A DNA stretch of 64,000 nt from Alteromonas abrolhosensis. GTDB taxonomy: Bacteria > Pseudomonadota > Gammaproteobacteria > Enterobacterales > Alteromonadaceae. The number at the start of each line of letters is the position of its first letter. Position 1 is the first letter of the stretch. Below, in pieces: positions 1-9,106 of this stretch. A program made the position numbers and the translations under genes. A model generated the notes under the pieces. The model made no database searches. It saw only the letters and a program-made list of their open reading frames with translations, and was not told the DNA's origin. The DNA lies in the NCBI RefSeq assembly GCF_001953635.1, contig NZ_MEJH01000012.1, forward strand, positions 1 through 64,000, written 5' to 3'.

Positions 1-80
1 GACAAGCTAAAGTAAGTAGAGTGAAAAGTAGTTACTCACTGATTGAATTGATATCCAGTTTTCTAGATTGTTACCAGTTT

Positions 81-200
81 TTCCTGGCAGCCATAGCGAT
101 ACGGTACCACCTGACTCCATTCCGAACTCAGAAGTGAAACGTATTAGCGCCGATGGTAGTGTGGGGTTTCCCCATGTGAGAGTAGGACACTGCCAGGTCC
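81..200 (+). rRNA. rrf: 5S ribosomal RNA
   Basis: The sequence matches the gammaproteobacterial 5S pattern, including the conserved core CCGAACTCAGAAGTGAAAC and the GATGGTAGTGTGGGG segment. The closing helix is visible as CCTGGCA at 83-89 pairing with TGCCAGG at 191-197. It is followed at once by a strong terminator, so it is the last gene of an rRNA operon whose 23S gene lies to the left. Bases 1-80 are probably the 23S-5S spacer. The exact ends are uncertain by one or two bases. Confidence 0.96.
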
Positions 201-210
201 CATTAAAAGA

Positions 211-236
211 AACCCGCCTAACGGCGGGTTTTTTGC
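211..236 (+). terminator. rRNA operon terminator
   Basis: A GC-rich stem (AACCCGCC / GGCGGGTT) with a short loop is followed by a run of T, directly after the 5S gene. This is a classic intrinsic terminator. Confidence 0.93.
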
Positions 237-256
237 GTTTGGAAGAAACAAAAAAT

Positions 257-989
257 GGGGTCAGAGTACATTAATCCCCAATTCCTACCAGCAAAACCTC
301 AAATTGGGGTCAGAGTACTTTATTACCCAAATCATAAGAACCAAGTCAAAGTACCCTTATCCTCCAATGAAGAAAAACAAGAGAAATGTACTCCGTCCCC
401 AACATTAAAATGTGTTTCCCTGCGACTGCACTCTTTACCAGCTCAAGTCGCTGTGAAAGTTTCATTTATCGAATAGTTTAAGGCGCACAAACTCCAACAC
501 AGACCATCAGTCTACTCACTCAGGAGTAAAGGGGTCAGAGTACTTTATTACCCAAATCATAAGAACCAAGTCAAAGTACCCTTATCCTCCAATGAAGAAA
601 AACAAGAGAAATGTACTCCGTCCCCAACATTAAAATGTGTTTCCCTGCGACTGCACTCTTTACCAGCTCAAGTCGCTGTGAAAGTTTCATTTATCGAATA
701 GTTTAAGGCGCACAAACTCCAACACAGACCATCAGTCTACTCACTCAGGAGTAAAGGGGTCAGAGTACTTTTTTAACATTCACACTTATTAAAACGTAGA
801 AATGTACTCCGACCCCATTATTGTGGGCTGCCTAAATAATCCGGGCTCTTTAACTCTCTAGGGCATGTAACAAGCAGTTTGAAAATATGGTAGATAGGTA
901 CAGACTGTAGCTGAGGTGCAAGCGTGGAAGATACGAATGTAGGGTCAGAGTACTTTAGATCGCTACCTTTTAAAATGTACTCTGACCCC
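257..989. repeat. Cluster of GGGGTCAGAGTAC-type motifs in both orientations
   Basis: The block between the 5S terminator and the acyl-CoA synthetase has no convincing gene. It carries the motif GGGGTCAGAGTACwTT in plus orientation at 257, 306, 531, 756 and (AGGGTCAGAG form) 941. Inverse forms of the type AATGTACTCyGwCCCC occur at 385-400, 610-625, 801-816 and 974-989. Plus and inverse copies alternate, so each neighbouring pair could fold into a hairpin. Motifs of this look are, to my knowledge, typical of REP-like palindromes mobilised by REP-associated tyrosine transposases (RAYT); no transposase gene is present here. That assignment is inference. Confidence 0.8.
306..755 (+). repeat. Two head-to-tail 225-bp tandem repeat units
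   Basis: Bases 306-530 and 531-755 read as identical 225-bp units. Each starts with GGGGTCAGAGTACTTTATTA, has an inverse motif about 80 bases in, and ends in CAGGAGTAAA. A third unit begins at 756 but diverges after about 16 bases. The perfect identity implies recent duplication. The 73-codon open frame across the first unit is not supported as a gene. Confidence 0.93.
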
Positions 990-1014
990 AATTTTACCCC
1001 ACTATTTGCTGGGG

Positions 1015-2754
1015 TTATGCTTCGGTTTGTAGGGATTGCTTCTTCAGTGTTTCTATCATGTATTCGCGCATTTTAAACTTCTGAAGCTTCCCTGTTACTG
1101 TCATGGGGTACTCTTTCACTACGCTGATGTATTTGGGTACTTTAAAGTAGGCTAGTTTAGATTTAAGGTAGTCGCGTATTTGCTCTTCGTCTATATGTCG
1201 ATTTTCCTTTGCCTTAATCCATAGGCATACTTGCTCGCCATATTTGTTGTCAGGAATGCCGAATACAGCGGCGTCTGACACGTCTTGATGTTGATATAAA
1301 ACTTCTTCAATTTCTCGTGGATAAATGTTCTCGCCGCCGCGAATAATCATGTCCTTTATTCTACCAACTATTGTGACGTAGCCTTCTTCATCCATTTCTC
1401 CGAGATCGCCAGAATGGAGCCAACCTTCATCGTCTATGGTGGCTTTTGTCTTAACCTCATCACCCCAATAACCTTTCATTACACAGTAGCCTCTCGCGCA
1501 GATTTCGCCAGGTTCTCCAATAGACACAGTATTACCTTGGGCATCTATGATCTTAACCTCTGTGTGAGGCATAGCGCGTCCTACGGTTTTGACCTGCTTT
1601 TCAAATGGCGAGTCAATGTCAGTAATATGATTGATAGGGCTACACTCTGTCTGGCCATAACCTATAACGACCTCGGTCATATGAAATTCACTGTGAACCT
1701 TTCGCATTAGCTCTTCAGGGCAGGTACTACCCGCCATGACGCCGGTTCTTAACGTTGATAAATCAAAGTCTCTGAAGTTAGGAAGTTCGAGCTCGGCAAT
1801 GAACATGGTAGGTACGCCATGTAAGCCCGTACACTTTTCTTCTTCTACCGTGCGAAGCGTTGTTTCAGGGTCGAATGATTCTCCAGGAAATACCGCACAC
1901 GCTCCCGATGCTAAGCAGACTAAGTTGCCCAACACCATTCCAAAACAGTGATATAGCGGTACGGGGATGCATAGCTTGTCTTTGTCCGTAAACCTCATTG
2001 CTTGTGACACTAACAAACCATTATTTAGAATATTTCGGTGCGTTAACGTTGCACCTTTCGGGTTACCAGTGGTACCGGAGGTGAACTGAATGTTGATGTT
2101 ATCATCCGGGCTAAGTTTCGATTCAATCGCTAACAGCTGAGATTTAAGCGCTTCCGTTGGTTCTATTTGTAATGCGGAAAACGCCTTCAATCCTTCCACA
2201 GGCTTATCGCCAATAGTATATACATGCTTAAGAGAAGGTAACTTAGAAAGCGATAGGGGAGTACTTGAAGCGGTATCATCTTTCCCGTCTATTTCTGGCG
2301 CAAGCTCTTTCAACATTGCAACGTAGTTTGACTGTTTGAAAGACTGCGCCATAACTAAGTATTTAACAGCTACATTATTAATGGCGAATGCTAATTCATC
2401 GGGTCGGTAAGCTGGGTTGAGGCATACCATGATAGCGCCGATTCTCGCTGTCGCCATCTGTACAATAGACCATTCAATATTATTCGGAGACCATATGCCA
2501 ACACGGTCGCCTGGCTCCACGCCATTCCCTAGTAAGCCACAGGCCACACGTTCAACTTCATCCCAGTATTGTTGATACGTCCAGTCAACACTCTGGTGTT
2601 TTACAATGATGGCCGGTTTTTCGCCTTGATTGTCGACAACCTTTTTAAAATACTGACCAATTGTAAGTGACGTTAACTCAGCGTCGTTAGGGCCCGTAAA
2701 CTCACTTTTATAAAGAGGGGGGATAGTGCTCTGCTGACTTTTTGATTCCATCAT
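1015..2754 (-). CDS. AMP-binding acyl-CoA synthetase (ACSF2/FadD-like)
   Basis: ATP-dependent activation of a carboxylic acid, probably a medium- or long-chain fatty acid, to its acyl-CoA. The 579-residue protein has the full ANL-superfamily set: phosphate-binding loop FTSGTTGNPKG near residue 226, YGQTE near 366, the motif GWLHSGDLG, the hinge GRIKDMIIRGGENIYP, and a C-terminal PMTVTGKLQKF with the catalytic lysine. No signal peptide or membrane segment is seen, so it should be cytoplasmic. The ATG is preceded by GGAGG at 2761-2765 with a 6-base gap; a second ATG follows directly. It appears to be monocistronic. Substrate chain length cannot be read from the sequence. Confidence 0.9.
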   Translation of the reverse strand: MMESKSQQSTIPPLYKSEFTGPNDAELTSLTIGQYFKKVVDNQGEKPAIIVKHQSVDWTYQQYWDEVERVACGLLGNGVEPGDRVGIWSPNNIEWSIVQMATARIGAIMVCLNPAYRPDELAFAINNVAVKYLVMAQSFKQSNYVAMLKELAPEIDGKDDTASSTPLSLSKLPSLKHVYTIGDKPVEGLKAFSALQIEPTEALKSQLLAIESKLSPDDNINIQFTSGTTGNPKGATLTHRNILNNGLLVSQAMRFTDKDKLCIPVPLYHCFGMVLGNLVCLASGACAVFPGESFDPETTLRTVEEEKCTGLHGVPTMFIAELELPNFRDFDLSTLRTGVMAGSTCPEELMRKVHSEFHMTEVVIGYGQTECSPINHITDIDSPFEKQVKTVGRAMPHTEVKIIDAQGNTVSIGEPGEICARGYCVMKGYWGDEVKTKATIDDEGWLHSGDLGEMDEEGYVTIVGRIKDMIIRGGENIYPREIEEVLYQHQDVSDAAVFGIPDNKYGEQVCLWIKAKENRHIDEEQIRDYLKSKLAYFKVPKYISVVKEYPMTVTGKLQKFKMREYMIETLKKQSLQTEA

Positions 2755-3062
2755 ATTATGCCTCCATGCGCGTACGCATCTGATTTATATGTAAATAGTA
2801 GGGTTTGCCATTACAATCTTTATTTCTGCATACTCAATGGCAGAAATTGCAGTGAATGCTAAATGCTCATCCAATAAAACAACTCATTTAATCTTTATTA
2901 ACAATATTGTTGCAAACTAGTTTTGTCGACAAGATGTTAGTCGTATATGGTGCAGCTCACCGATAAAATTCTGCCTTTCATCGTGAGGGCTGTAGCTGTA
3001 TCGACAGAATTGGGAATGGAAGTGTTTGTTTTCTTAAGAGGATCGGTGTGTTTGAAAAAGTT
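2755..3062. other. Intergenic region upstream of the acyl-CoA synthetase
   Basis: About 310 bases between the start of the synthetase gene and the terminator of the EF-hand gene, both on the minus strand. It should hold the synthetase promoter. I see no convincing gene, strong repeat or clear operator; a 125-codon plus-strand frame starting at 3048 is the antisense shadow of the EF-hand gene. Confidence 0.5.
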
Positions 3063-3092
3063 AAAAAAAAGCTTCCCAACGAGGGAAGCTTT
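3063..3092 (-). terminator. Intrinsic terminator of the EF-hand gene
   Basis: Stem AAAGCTTCCC / GGGAAGCTTT (3068-3077 with 3083-3092) with loop AACGA. On the minus strand it is followed by a run of eight T. It lies about 30 bases after the stop codon of the EF-hand gene. Confidence 0.88.
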
Positions 3093-3124
3093 CTAATATT
3101 TTTGAGTTTACTTGCAAGGGTGAG

Positions 3125-3703
3125 TTATTCAGACTCAATACCTTCGAAGTATGCACGGTATTCCATACGGGTAACGAAAGAATCGCCATTTTCATCCATC
3201 ATCTCAAAGTCACCTTCGACATGCGCAACCTTTAACTCCTCGGCTGTAAGCTTACCGTCGCTGTCTACATCAATTTCAGTAAACTTATTGTCGGCTGTGG
3301 CTGACATTTCAGTACGAAGCTCCTTATTCTTCTCAGAAATCATTTCACCGTCAGCTTTAGAGAATAATTCAGGATTGCCTTTTTCCGAGAGCAAAGCGTC
3401 ATTGGTGCCTTCAGTTTTCACTTGAGTAATGATGTCGTCGCTAAACATTGATGGTTTTTCATCAACAAACTTGTTGAATTCAACACGGCTAATCATGCTG
3501 TCACCATCGGTATCCATTTTTGCAAGAAGCTTACTGTCAATAACGCCTGAAGACTCAGAACCGACGATATAGCCGTTTCCATCCTTATCCATTGCGTTAA
3601 ATCCCATCGAGATCTTCTCTTCGTGGTGGCCTGCTACTGCTGAAGCAGATAGTGTTGCAGCAATAACTGCACTGGTAATCATACTTAGTTTTGTGATCTT
3701 CAT
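3125..3703 (-). CDS. Secreted EF-hand calcium-binding protein
   Basis: A 192-residue exported protein with a signal peptide (MKITKL start, hydrophobic core, SAVAG cleavage region). Numbered from two residues upstream of the ATG, it has four EF-hand loops: DKDGNGYIVGSE near 41, DTDGDSMISRVE near 66, DVDSDGKLTAEE near 147 and DENGDSFVTRME near 172. The loops are arranged as two pairs around an acidic linker. Calcium binding outside the cytoplasm is the likely property; the biological role is unknown. The ATG at 3703 is chosen over an in-frame TTG two codons upstream because AAGGAA lies at a suitable distance. A terminator follows, so it is a single-gene unit. Confidence 0.86.
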   Translation of the reverse strand: MKITKLSMITSAVIAATLSASAVAGHHEEKISMGFNAMDKDGNGYIVGSESSGVIDSKLLAKMDTDGDSMISRVEFNKFVDEKPSMFSDDIITQVKTEGTNDALLSEKGNPELFSKADGEMISEKNKELRTEMSATADNKFTEIDVDSDGKLTAEELKVAHVEGDFEMMDENGDSFVTRMEYRAYFEGIESE

Positions 3704-4005
3704 AATCAAATTCCTTCTGGCTTTTACAGTGAACTTGGGCGTTCAATTGCCCTAACCACTAGGTCCACAGACCTCAACATAGGTGCAGATTGGAAATAAG
3801 TTTCAATCTGACACCGCTAATGACTTACGTAATTCATTATTCATTGAATGTGCCAAATGCATAACTAACTGATTTAGTGAGGTAATAAAAATATAAGGCG
3901 AGGATTTTAATGTTATTGCTATGTTAAATTGTCGCAGTGTTTGCAAGATCTTCATACGTCAAACTTAAGCTGATCTCAGATATAGATAGAACTCCATTAA
4001 TGAGA
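3704..4005. other. Intergenic region between the EF-hand gene and polB
   Basis: About 300 AT-rich bases between two minus-strand genes. It should contain the EF-hand gene promoter and the 3' end of the polB transcript. No hairpin with a T-run follows polB, and I see no repeat or small gene here. Confidence 0.5.
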
Positions 4006-6375
4006 TTAAAACAGTGAGAGTTGATCGTTTGCTATTGTCTCAAAATTCAGGCCGATAAGAGGCAAGATGCTATCGGCAATGGGCTGGATTTGCTTCTCAA
4101 TATAGTGGTCATATTGAAGGGGAGCCGTGGCGGTTTCTACGGTTTGAGGGCCCTGTACTGTAATGACATAGGCAATGGTCGTATTAAACTGATAGCGAAG
4201 TGGCAACCCCTGTTCTTTATAGTATTCGTCGGCTAATCGCGCTGCCTTTACGTGGGGAGGCAGCGACTTTGTATACGACGACAAAGGCTTTCGCAGCCGC
4301 TTTTTATAGACCAAAGCGTGATCCATTTCACCGGATTTTATCGCTGCTATCGTGCTATTTATGTAATCTTCAACAGGCTGTCCAGTAAACACTTTTTTGT
4401 ACAGCTCGTACTGGAAGGTTTTAGCTAGTACCGTCCAATCAGAACGGACATTTTCTAAGCCTTTGAAGACAAGTTCACCGCCCTTCATTCCTGCGTAACG
4501 TTTTTTGCTGCCTTCGGAAGAGCCTCTGATCGTCGGCATAAAGAACGTAGAAAAGTGAGATTCAAACTCAATTTCTAAGTGGCATTCAATGTCGAACTGA
4601 CTTTTTAGTAACTCAGTCCACTTTCGATTAATAATGCTAGCGAGCTCAAGTCCAGTCTCTGAGGGCGTACCCAGTGCATCATTCCCTTCTACATGAACAA
4701 ATGTTGAGTCGGTATCGCCGTAAATAACCGTATAGCCCAGTTCTTCAATCCAACCCGCAGTGGTTTGCATGATCTCGTGACCCCTCAATGTGATTGAGCT
4801 AGCTAGGCGAGGATCGTAGAAAGGGCAACCGCCACTACCAAGCACACCATAGAATGAGTTCATTAATATTTTGATGGCCTGAGAGCGCGGTGCGTCTTTC
4901 TGTTTTTTCGCCTCGTCGCGCTGAAGCCATAGGTTTTCAATGATGGAAGGCAGAAAATGAGACTCACGACTAAATACTGCGCCTTTAAACCCTTCTATCG
5001 CCGTGTCTGGAGATTTAAGCCCTTCTGCAAGTCCCAGCGGATCGATTTTAAATGTACGAATGATGGAAGGATACAGGCTCTTAAAATCGAGGACTAAAAC
5101 GTCCTTGTATAAACCTGGCTGGGAACGCATGACATAACCACCTGGACTAGCCAAGCCTCCATTTTCAGGTCTTACCCCCGCGACATAAGACTTGCGGTGA
5201 AGCTTAGGCAAGTACACATTTAAAAACGCAGCCACTGAGCCTCCGGGGCGACTCATATCTAGGCCGGTAAGAATACTGCGCAGCGCCAGAAAATCGATAA
5301 ATTGAGTCTTATCCTGAATGCGGTTGACCAGCTCCGTGTCTTTAAAGTTATAGTTAGCGAGTGCAACAGGGTCGCTATGATAAAGACTTTTTATCGCTTC
5401 AAGCTTGTCGGCGGCTTGAATAAGCTTATTTTCTCCAAGCAGTTCTTCAGAAACGTGATCGAGCGAGAACGACTCGAATTGATAAGTCATTGTTTTTAGC
5501 GCTTCGATACCATCAATGACGCATCGTCCTGGCACATCAACGAGGGTTTGATCCTCCCACTGTCTTACAGAAGCCTCTCGGCTGTGGCGGCCGATAGCAT
5601 ACTTTAGCGAGTTAGCCCTAGCGCGGCGTTCAAGTACCGCCATATCGAACTGTTTAACATTCCAGCCTAAAATGATATCTGGGTCGTAGGATGTAAGATA
5701 TGAAAAAAATGCTTCAAGCAATGCTTTTTCTGATTCAACGGTAATGAGCTCGTACGCGCTGTCTTTTCGTCCCTGCAATGTTTGCCCAACAAAACGTGGC
5801 GGGCATAAAAGCAGCACAACGTTGAGTCCTTCGCCGGCTAACGCAATGCTAAAGAGTTCTTCATGCTCATTGCATTCGATGTCTATGCTGAGTGATGTAA
5901 ATGTGGTTCTGAATTGACAGGGTCTGATTTGCGCATTTTCTATAACGATCTGAGACGTATCGTCGAAATCTTGCGGAGCCAGAAATTCCACCGCACCATA
6001 CACAAAGCGCTCCATTAAGTAGCGATCGGCAACGCGAATATCGGCTTCGTACAATACAATACTGCTTTCCTGCGCATGCTGGCGAAGCTGATGCATATGT
6101 GATTCGGTTGCGGTTTTTACCGTCGCAACAGGAACTTGTTCCAGCGTGTGAAACCCGTCATCTGAAATACTGATTTTTGCTGAAATACGCTCGGCTATAT
6201 TGCGTAAATCATTGGCGTGATCAACAGATACAAAGCAAGTGGGGTATTGGGCTGAAGAAATTAACCTAGCTGTACTACTGGGCGTTTTAACCCATAGCTC
6301 AACATACACTTTGCCTCGCCGGGTAAACGTACTTTTATTGAGTATGAACCCTTGTTGTATTGTTGAGGCTGACAT
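4006..6375 (-). CDS. polB: DNA polymerase II (family B)
   Basis: Family B DNA polymerase with 3'-5' proofreading, used in replication restart and lesion bypass in relatives such as E. coli PolB (783 residues; here 789). Exonuclease motifs are SLSIDIECNE near residue 164 and the GWNVKQFD segment near 240. Polymerase motifs are DFKSLYPSII near 430, KILMNSFYGVLG near 510, and the metal-binding YGDTDS near 553. The start is the ATG at 6375; the ribosome site is weak. The E. coli gene is SOS-controlled, but I found no clean LexA box (CTG-N10-CAG) directly upstream. The nearest resemblance, CTGTTTAATAACTGG around 6465-6480, is imperfect. Monocistronic. Confidence 0.97.
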   Translation of the reverse strand: MSASTIQQGFILNKSTFTRRGKVYVELWVKTPSSTARLISSAQYPTCFVSVDHANDLRNIAERISAKISISDDGFHTLEQVPVATVKTATESHMHQLRQHAQESSIVLYEADIRVADRYLMERFVYGAVEFLAPQDFDDTSQIVIENAQIRPCQFRTTFTSLSIDIECNEHEELFSIALAGEGLNVVLLLCPPRFVGQTLQGRKDSAYELITVESEKALLEAFFSYLTSYDPDIILGWNVKQFDMAVLERRARANSLKYAIGRHSREASVRQWEDQTLVDVPGRCVIDGIEALKTMTYQFESFSLDHVSEELLGENKLIQAADKLEAIKSLYHSDPVALANYNFKDTELVNRIQDKTQFIDFLALRSILTGLDMSRPGGSVAAFLNVYLPKLHRKSYVAGVRPENGGLASPGGYVMRSQPGLYKDVLVLDFKSLYPSIIRTFKIDPLGLAEGLKSPDTAIEGFKGAVFSRESHFLPSIIENLWLQRDEAKKQKDAPRSQAIKILMNSFYGVLGSGGCPFYDPRLASSITLRGHEIMQTTAGWIEELGYTVIYGDTDSTFVHVEGNDALGTPSETGLELASIINRKWTELLKSQFDIECHLEIEFESHFSTFFMPTIRGSSEGSKKRYAGMKGGELVFKGLENVRSDWTVLAKTFQYELYKKVFTGQPVEDYINSTIAAIKSGEMDHALVYKKRLRKPLSSYTKSLPPHVKAARLADEYYKEQGLPLRYQFNTTIAYVITVQGPQTVETATAPLQYDHYIEKQIQPIADSILPLIGLNFETIANDQLSLF

Positions 6376-6675
6376 GAATCTGATTTACTAACCGGCTTTG
6401 TTGACGTTAATTTCTTTAAATAGCCTCATGGGCGTGTACGTTTTATAAACTCGCATTACCATTATCTGTTTAATAACTGGCACAAAGGCACAATAAAATG
6501 CGCTACCACTGTGCACGAGAAACGGCAGTAGGCTTAGTATAACGTTTGTTATCACCGACTCCTATAGATCTCTATTCGACAGATATGTTTGTTTTTGTAA
6601 GCAGCGCGAGTTAAAACGAAAACGTATAGTCTTTGTGCAGGTTAGACCATGCACGATAGAAAAGGTGAGGGCGAT
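6376..6675. other. Divergent promoter region, polB / MBL hydrolase
   Basis: About 300 bases between two divergent genes. It should hold both promoters. No perfect LexA-type operator, long repeat or small gene was recognised. Confidence 0.5.
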
Positions 6676-7707
6676 ATGGAATATCTATTCGATAAACAGG
6701 TAGAGCCAGGCGAGCTAATAGAAGTCGCCGATGGAGTACTTTGGCTAACAATGCCGCTTCCATTTGAACTTGACCACATAAATTTGTATCTGATCCGCGG
6801 TGAAGGCGGTTGGGTGGTCATTGATACTGGCATAGGAACGTCCACCACCAAAGCTCTGTGGGAGCGTATATTCAAGCAATTAGACGGGCCGATAGTTGGT
6901 GTCATCGTTACGCACTTACATCCTGATCATGTGGGATTAGCGGGTTGGATAGCCGACACGTATAACGTCCCTTTTTATATGTCTCAAACTGAGTATTTTA
7001 CTGCCCGAGCGTTTGCGGCAGGAAGAAATGGCGCAACGAATGACCGGGATGTGCAATATTACCAGCGAGCAGGTTTAGACGAATCAATGATCGCAAAGCT
7101 TACTTCTGGTGAAGGCAATGGCTACAGCAGCGTCGTTTCACCACTTCCCATTAGCTACACCCGTCTAAAGCATGGTATGACGCTGTCGCTTGGCGGTAAT
7201 GAATGGCAGATCATCATTGGCCGCGGCCACTCTCCTGAGCATGCGTGCCTTTACAATAAGCAAAAAAATATTCTCATATCAGGCGATCATATTTTGCCGA
7301 TTATCACGCCAAACATTGGCGCCTACTCAACAGAGCCTGACGCCAACACTTTAGATGACTACCTTACCACACTGCCGCAATTCAAGATTTTGCCCAAAGA
7401 TGCGACAGTATTACCTGCTCACAAGCTACCCTTTATCGGCCTACATGAGCGAGTGGATTCGCTTATTGCTCATCATCACGAGCACCTAAAGGCACTATTA
7501 AATGCGTGCGAGCAACCTCAAACCGTAGTAGAACTATTACCGGTTATGTTTAAGCGAAGGCTTTCAAGCCGAAACATGGTGTTTGCAATTGCAGAGTGTT
7601 TGTCTCACCTTAATTACTTGCTTAATGAAGGAGCCATTTCGCGGACGTTAAACAGCAAGGGTGTGTATACATTTAAAGCCTGTGAAGTAAAAAAGCTTGC
7701 TTGTTAG
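6676..7707 (+). CDS. MBL-fold metallo-hydrolase with C-terminal helical domain
   Basis: A zinc-dependent hydrolase of the metallo-beta-lactamase fold. The metal motif THLHPDHVG is near residue 79, followed by a downstream histidine in RGHSPEHA and an aspartate in ISGDHILP. The last ~90 residues form the helical or winged-helix tail found in LACTB2-like and related MBL proteins. No signal peptide, so cytoplasmic. An ATG at 6649 is also possible, but the one at 6676 has GGTGAGG just upstream and starts the conserved part. Hydrolysis of a thioester or another ester is plausible by family, but the substrate is unknown. The gene converges on the kinase at 7778. Confidence 0.87.
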   Translation: MEYLFDKQVEPGELIEVADGVLWLTMPLPFELDHINLYLIRGEGGWVVIDTGIGTSTTKALWERIFKQLDGPIVGVIVTHLHPDHVGLAGWIADTYNVPFYMSQTEYFTARAFAAGRNGATNDRDVQYYQRAGLDESMIAKLTSGEGNGYSSVVSPLPISYTRLKHGMTLSLGGNEWQIIIGRGHSPEHACLYNKQKNILISGDHILPIITPNIGAYSTEPDANTLDDYLTTLPQFKILPKDATVLPAHKLPFIGLHERVDSLIAHHHEHLKALLNACEQPQTVVELLPVMFKRRLSSRNMVFAIAECLSHLNYLLNEGAISRTLNSKGVYTFKACEVKKLAC

Positions 7708-7727
7708 TTCAGTCAGAGGACATGCAA

Positions 7728-7760
7728 ACAGAGTGAGGATTTACAAACGTCTTACTCTGT
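7728..7760. terminator. Possible shared hairpin between convergent genes
   Basis: ACAGAGTGAG and CTTACTCTGT can pair (10 bp with one G-T wobble) around a 13-base loop, between the converging ends of the MBL hydrolase and the kinase. There is no T-run, so termination activity is uncertain. Confidence 0.35.
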
Positions 7761-7777
7761 ACTGGGCTATCTGTTTT

Positions 7778-9106
7778 CTAGGCCGTTTGAGAGTTTTCCG
7801 CTTCGTTTTCTTTATTCTCTTCATTATCTTCACTGGACGGGGGCTGTGCTGCAGGCTGTTTCGGAATGGTGATCTCTACCACGGTTCCTTTTGCCTCTTT
7901 GCTGCTAATAGATATTTTACCTTGATGTTGTTCAATGGCGGTGTAAGCCACAGAAAGGCCCAGCCCTTGGCCTTGCCCTTCGGGTTTTGTAGTAAAGAAG
8001 GGTTCAAAGACTCGCTTTAGATGTTTTGTAGGAATACCGCAACCTGAGTCCAGTATTTTGATAGTCACCGACTTGGGTGAATCAAGCACAGTAAGCTTAA
8101 TGAAGCCCCTGTCTTTTATGGCCTGCGCTGCATTTATCATGACGTTCATTAGCGCCTGTTTCAGCGGCCCAGGGTTTCCCATTACCTCTACTTTCTCTAA
8201 TTCACATTCAAATTTATATTGGGGCGCACTGTACTGGGCGGAAATAAGCGTGATCAGCTGGTGACACACGGCGCAGATATCTACTATCTGCACGCCTTCG
8301 GTAGTCTCCAGCGAAAAGTTCTTGAGGTTTTCGACGATGTCTTTCACGCGGGTAAGACCGTCTGTAGACTCGGCAATTAGCTCAGTAATATCGTCCTTTA
8401 ATAGGTCGTAGTGATTAGTCTCAAACAGCGCGTCGACCTGCTCTTTAAGTTCGTCGGTGAAGTGTTCGAGTTGCCCTTGGACGCCATCACAAATCGCAAT
8501 AAGGTGAGCTGCGTATTGCCCAAGTGTATTGAGGTTGGCGTTCACAAAACCAATAGGGTTATTAATTTCGTGGGCGATCCCCGCTGCTAGCTGACCAGTA
8601 GAAGCCATTTTCTCAGCCTGAATTAGCTGGCTCTGTGCGGTATCGAGTTTGCGAATTAACTTTTTTTGCGCTTCGTGTTCTTTCTTCAAAGCTTCAGAAA
8701 GCTTTTGCTGCGCTCTGAAGTAACTGGCTTGGGCGGTTACATCTTGCAGAAATATACACGCCAATTTTTGCCCTGTGTTTTTGTCTTTAATGGGCAATAT
8801 TTCCATATTCTGATACATCTGTGTTTCTTCACCCGTTATGGGGCGAGAACTCTTAAACGGAAATATGTGGGGGCGCTGCTCCCAATAGCTAAAGCTTGGG
8901 TGCTGCAACACGAATACAGACTTTAGCCTGCGTTTAAGAAACTTACCTTGCCCTTGAAATAACTCAACGACAGGTGTTTCTTTATAGCAGTCGCGCATAT
9001 TATGAGGTAGCCGGTCTAAAAAGAAGTCGTTCAGATAAACGACCTTAAAGCTCTCATCGACTATACCAATTCCGACAGGTAATTTACCTACCAGTTGTTC
9101 AAACAT
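7778..9106 (-). CDS. PAS-domain sensor histidine kinase (cytoplasmic)
   Basis: A 442-residue kinase without membrane segments. Order: PAS domain at about 1-130, coiled coil at about 135-175, a HisKA box with the phospho-accepting histidine in GIAHEINNP near residue 180, then a HATPase domain with NVMINAAQAI, DSGCGIP and GQGLGLSV. The tail is acidic and low-complexity. Its ATG overlaps the stop codon of the CheC gene by one base (TAATG), so translation is coupled. It closes a regulator-CheC-kinase operon; autophosphorylation and transfer to the upstream response regulator are the likely roles. The signal sensed is unknown. Confidence 0.9.
   Translation of the reverse strand: MFEQLVGKLPVGIGIVDESFKVVYLNDFFLDRLPHNMRDCYKETPVVELFQGQGKFLKRRLKSVFVLQHPSFSYWEQRPHIFPFKSSRPITGEETQMYQNMEILPIKDKNTGQKLACIFLQDVTAQASYFRAQQKLSEALKKEHEAQKKLIRKLDTAQSQLIQAEKMASTGQLAAGIAHEINNPIGFVNANLNTLGQYAAHLIAICDGVQGQLEHFTDELKEQVDALFETNHYDLLKDDITELIAESTDGLTRVKDIVENLKNFSLETTEGVQIVDICAVCHQLITLISAQYSAPQYKFECELEKVEVMGNPGPLKQALMNVMINAAQAIKDRGFIKLTVLDSPKSVTIKILDSGCGIPTKHLKRVFEPFFTTKPEGQGQGLGLSVAYTAIEQHQGKISISSKEAKGTVVEITIPKQPAAQPPSSEDNEENKENEAENSQTA

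Noticed and set aside
68..476. Two short plus-strand open frames over the 5S gene and repeat unit
   Set aside because: The first lies on the 5S rRNA and its terminator; the second is in a repeat that has an identical tandem copy. Neither has a ribosome site or protein-like composition.
3048..3425. 125-codon plus-strand frame starting before the EF-hand gene
   Set aside because: It is antisense to the well-supported EF-hand gene and runs through its terminator.
6460..6485. Possible LexA box upstream of polB
   Set aside because: CTGTTTAATAACTGG lacks the required CAG half, so SOS control cannot be claimed from sequence.
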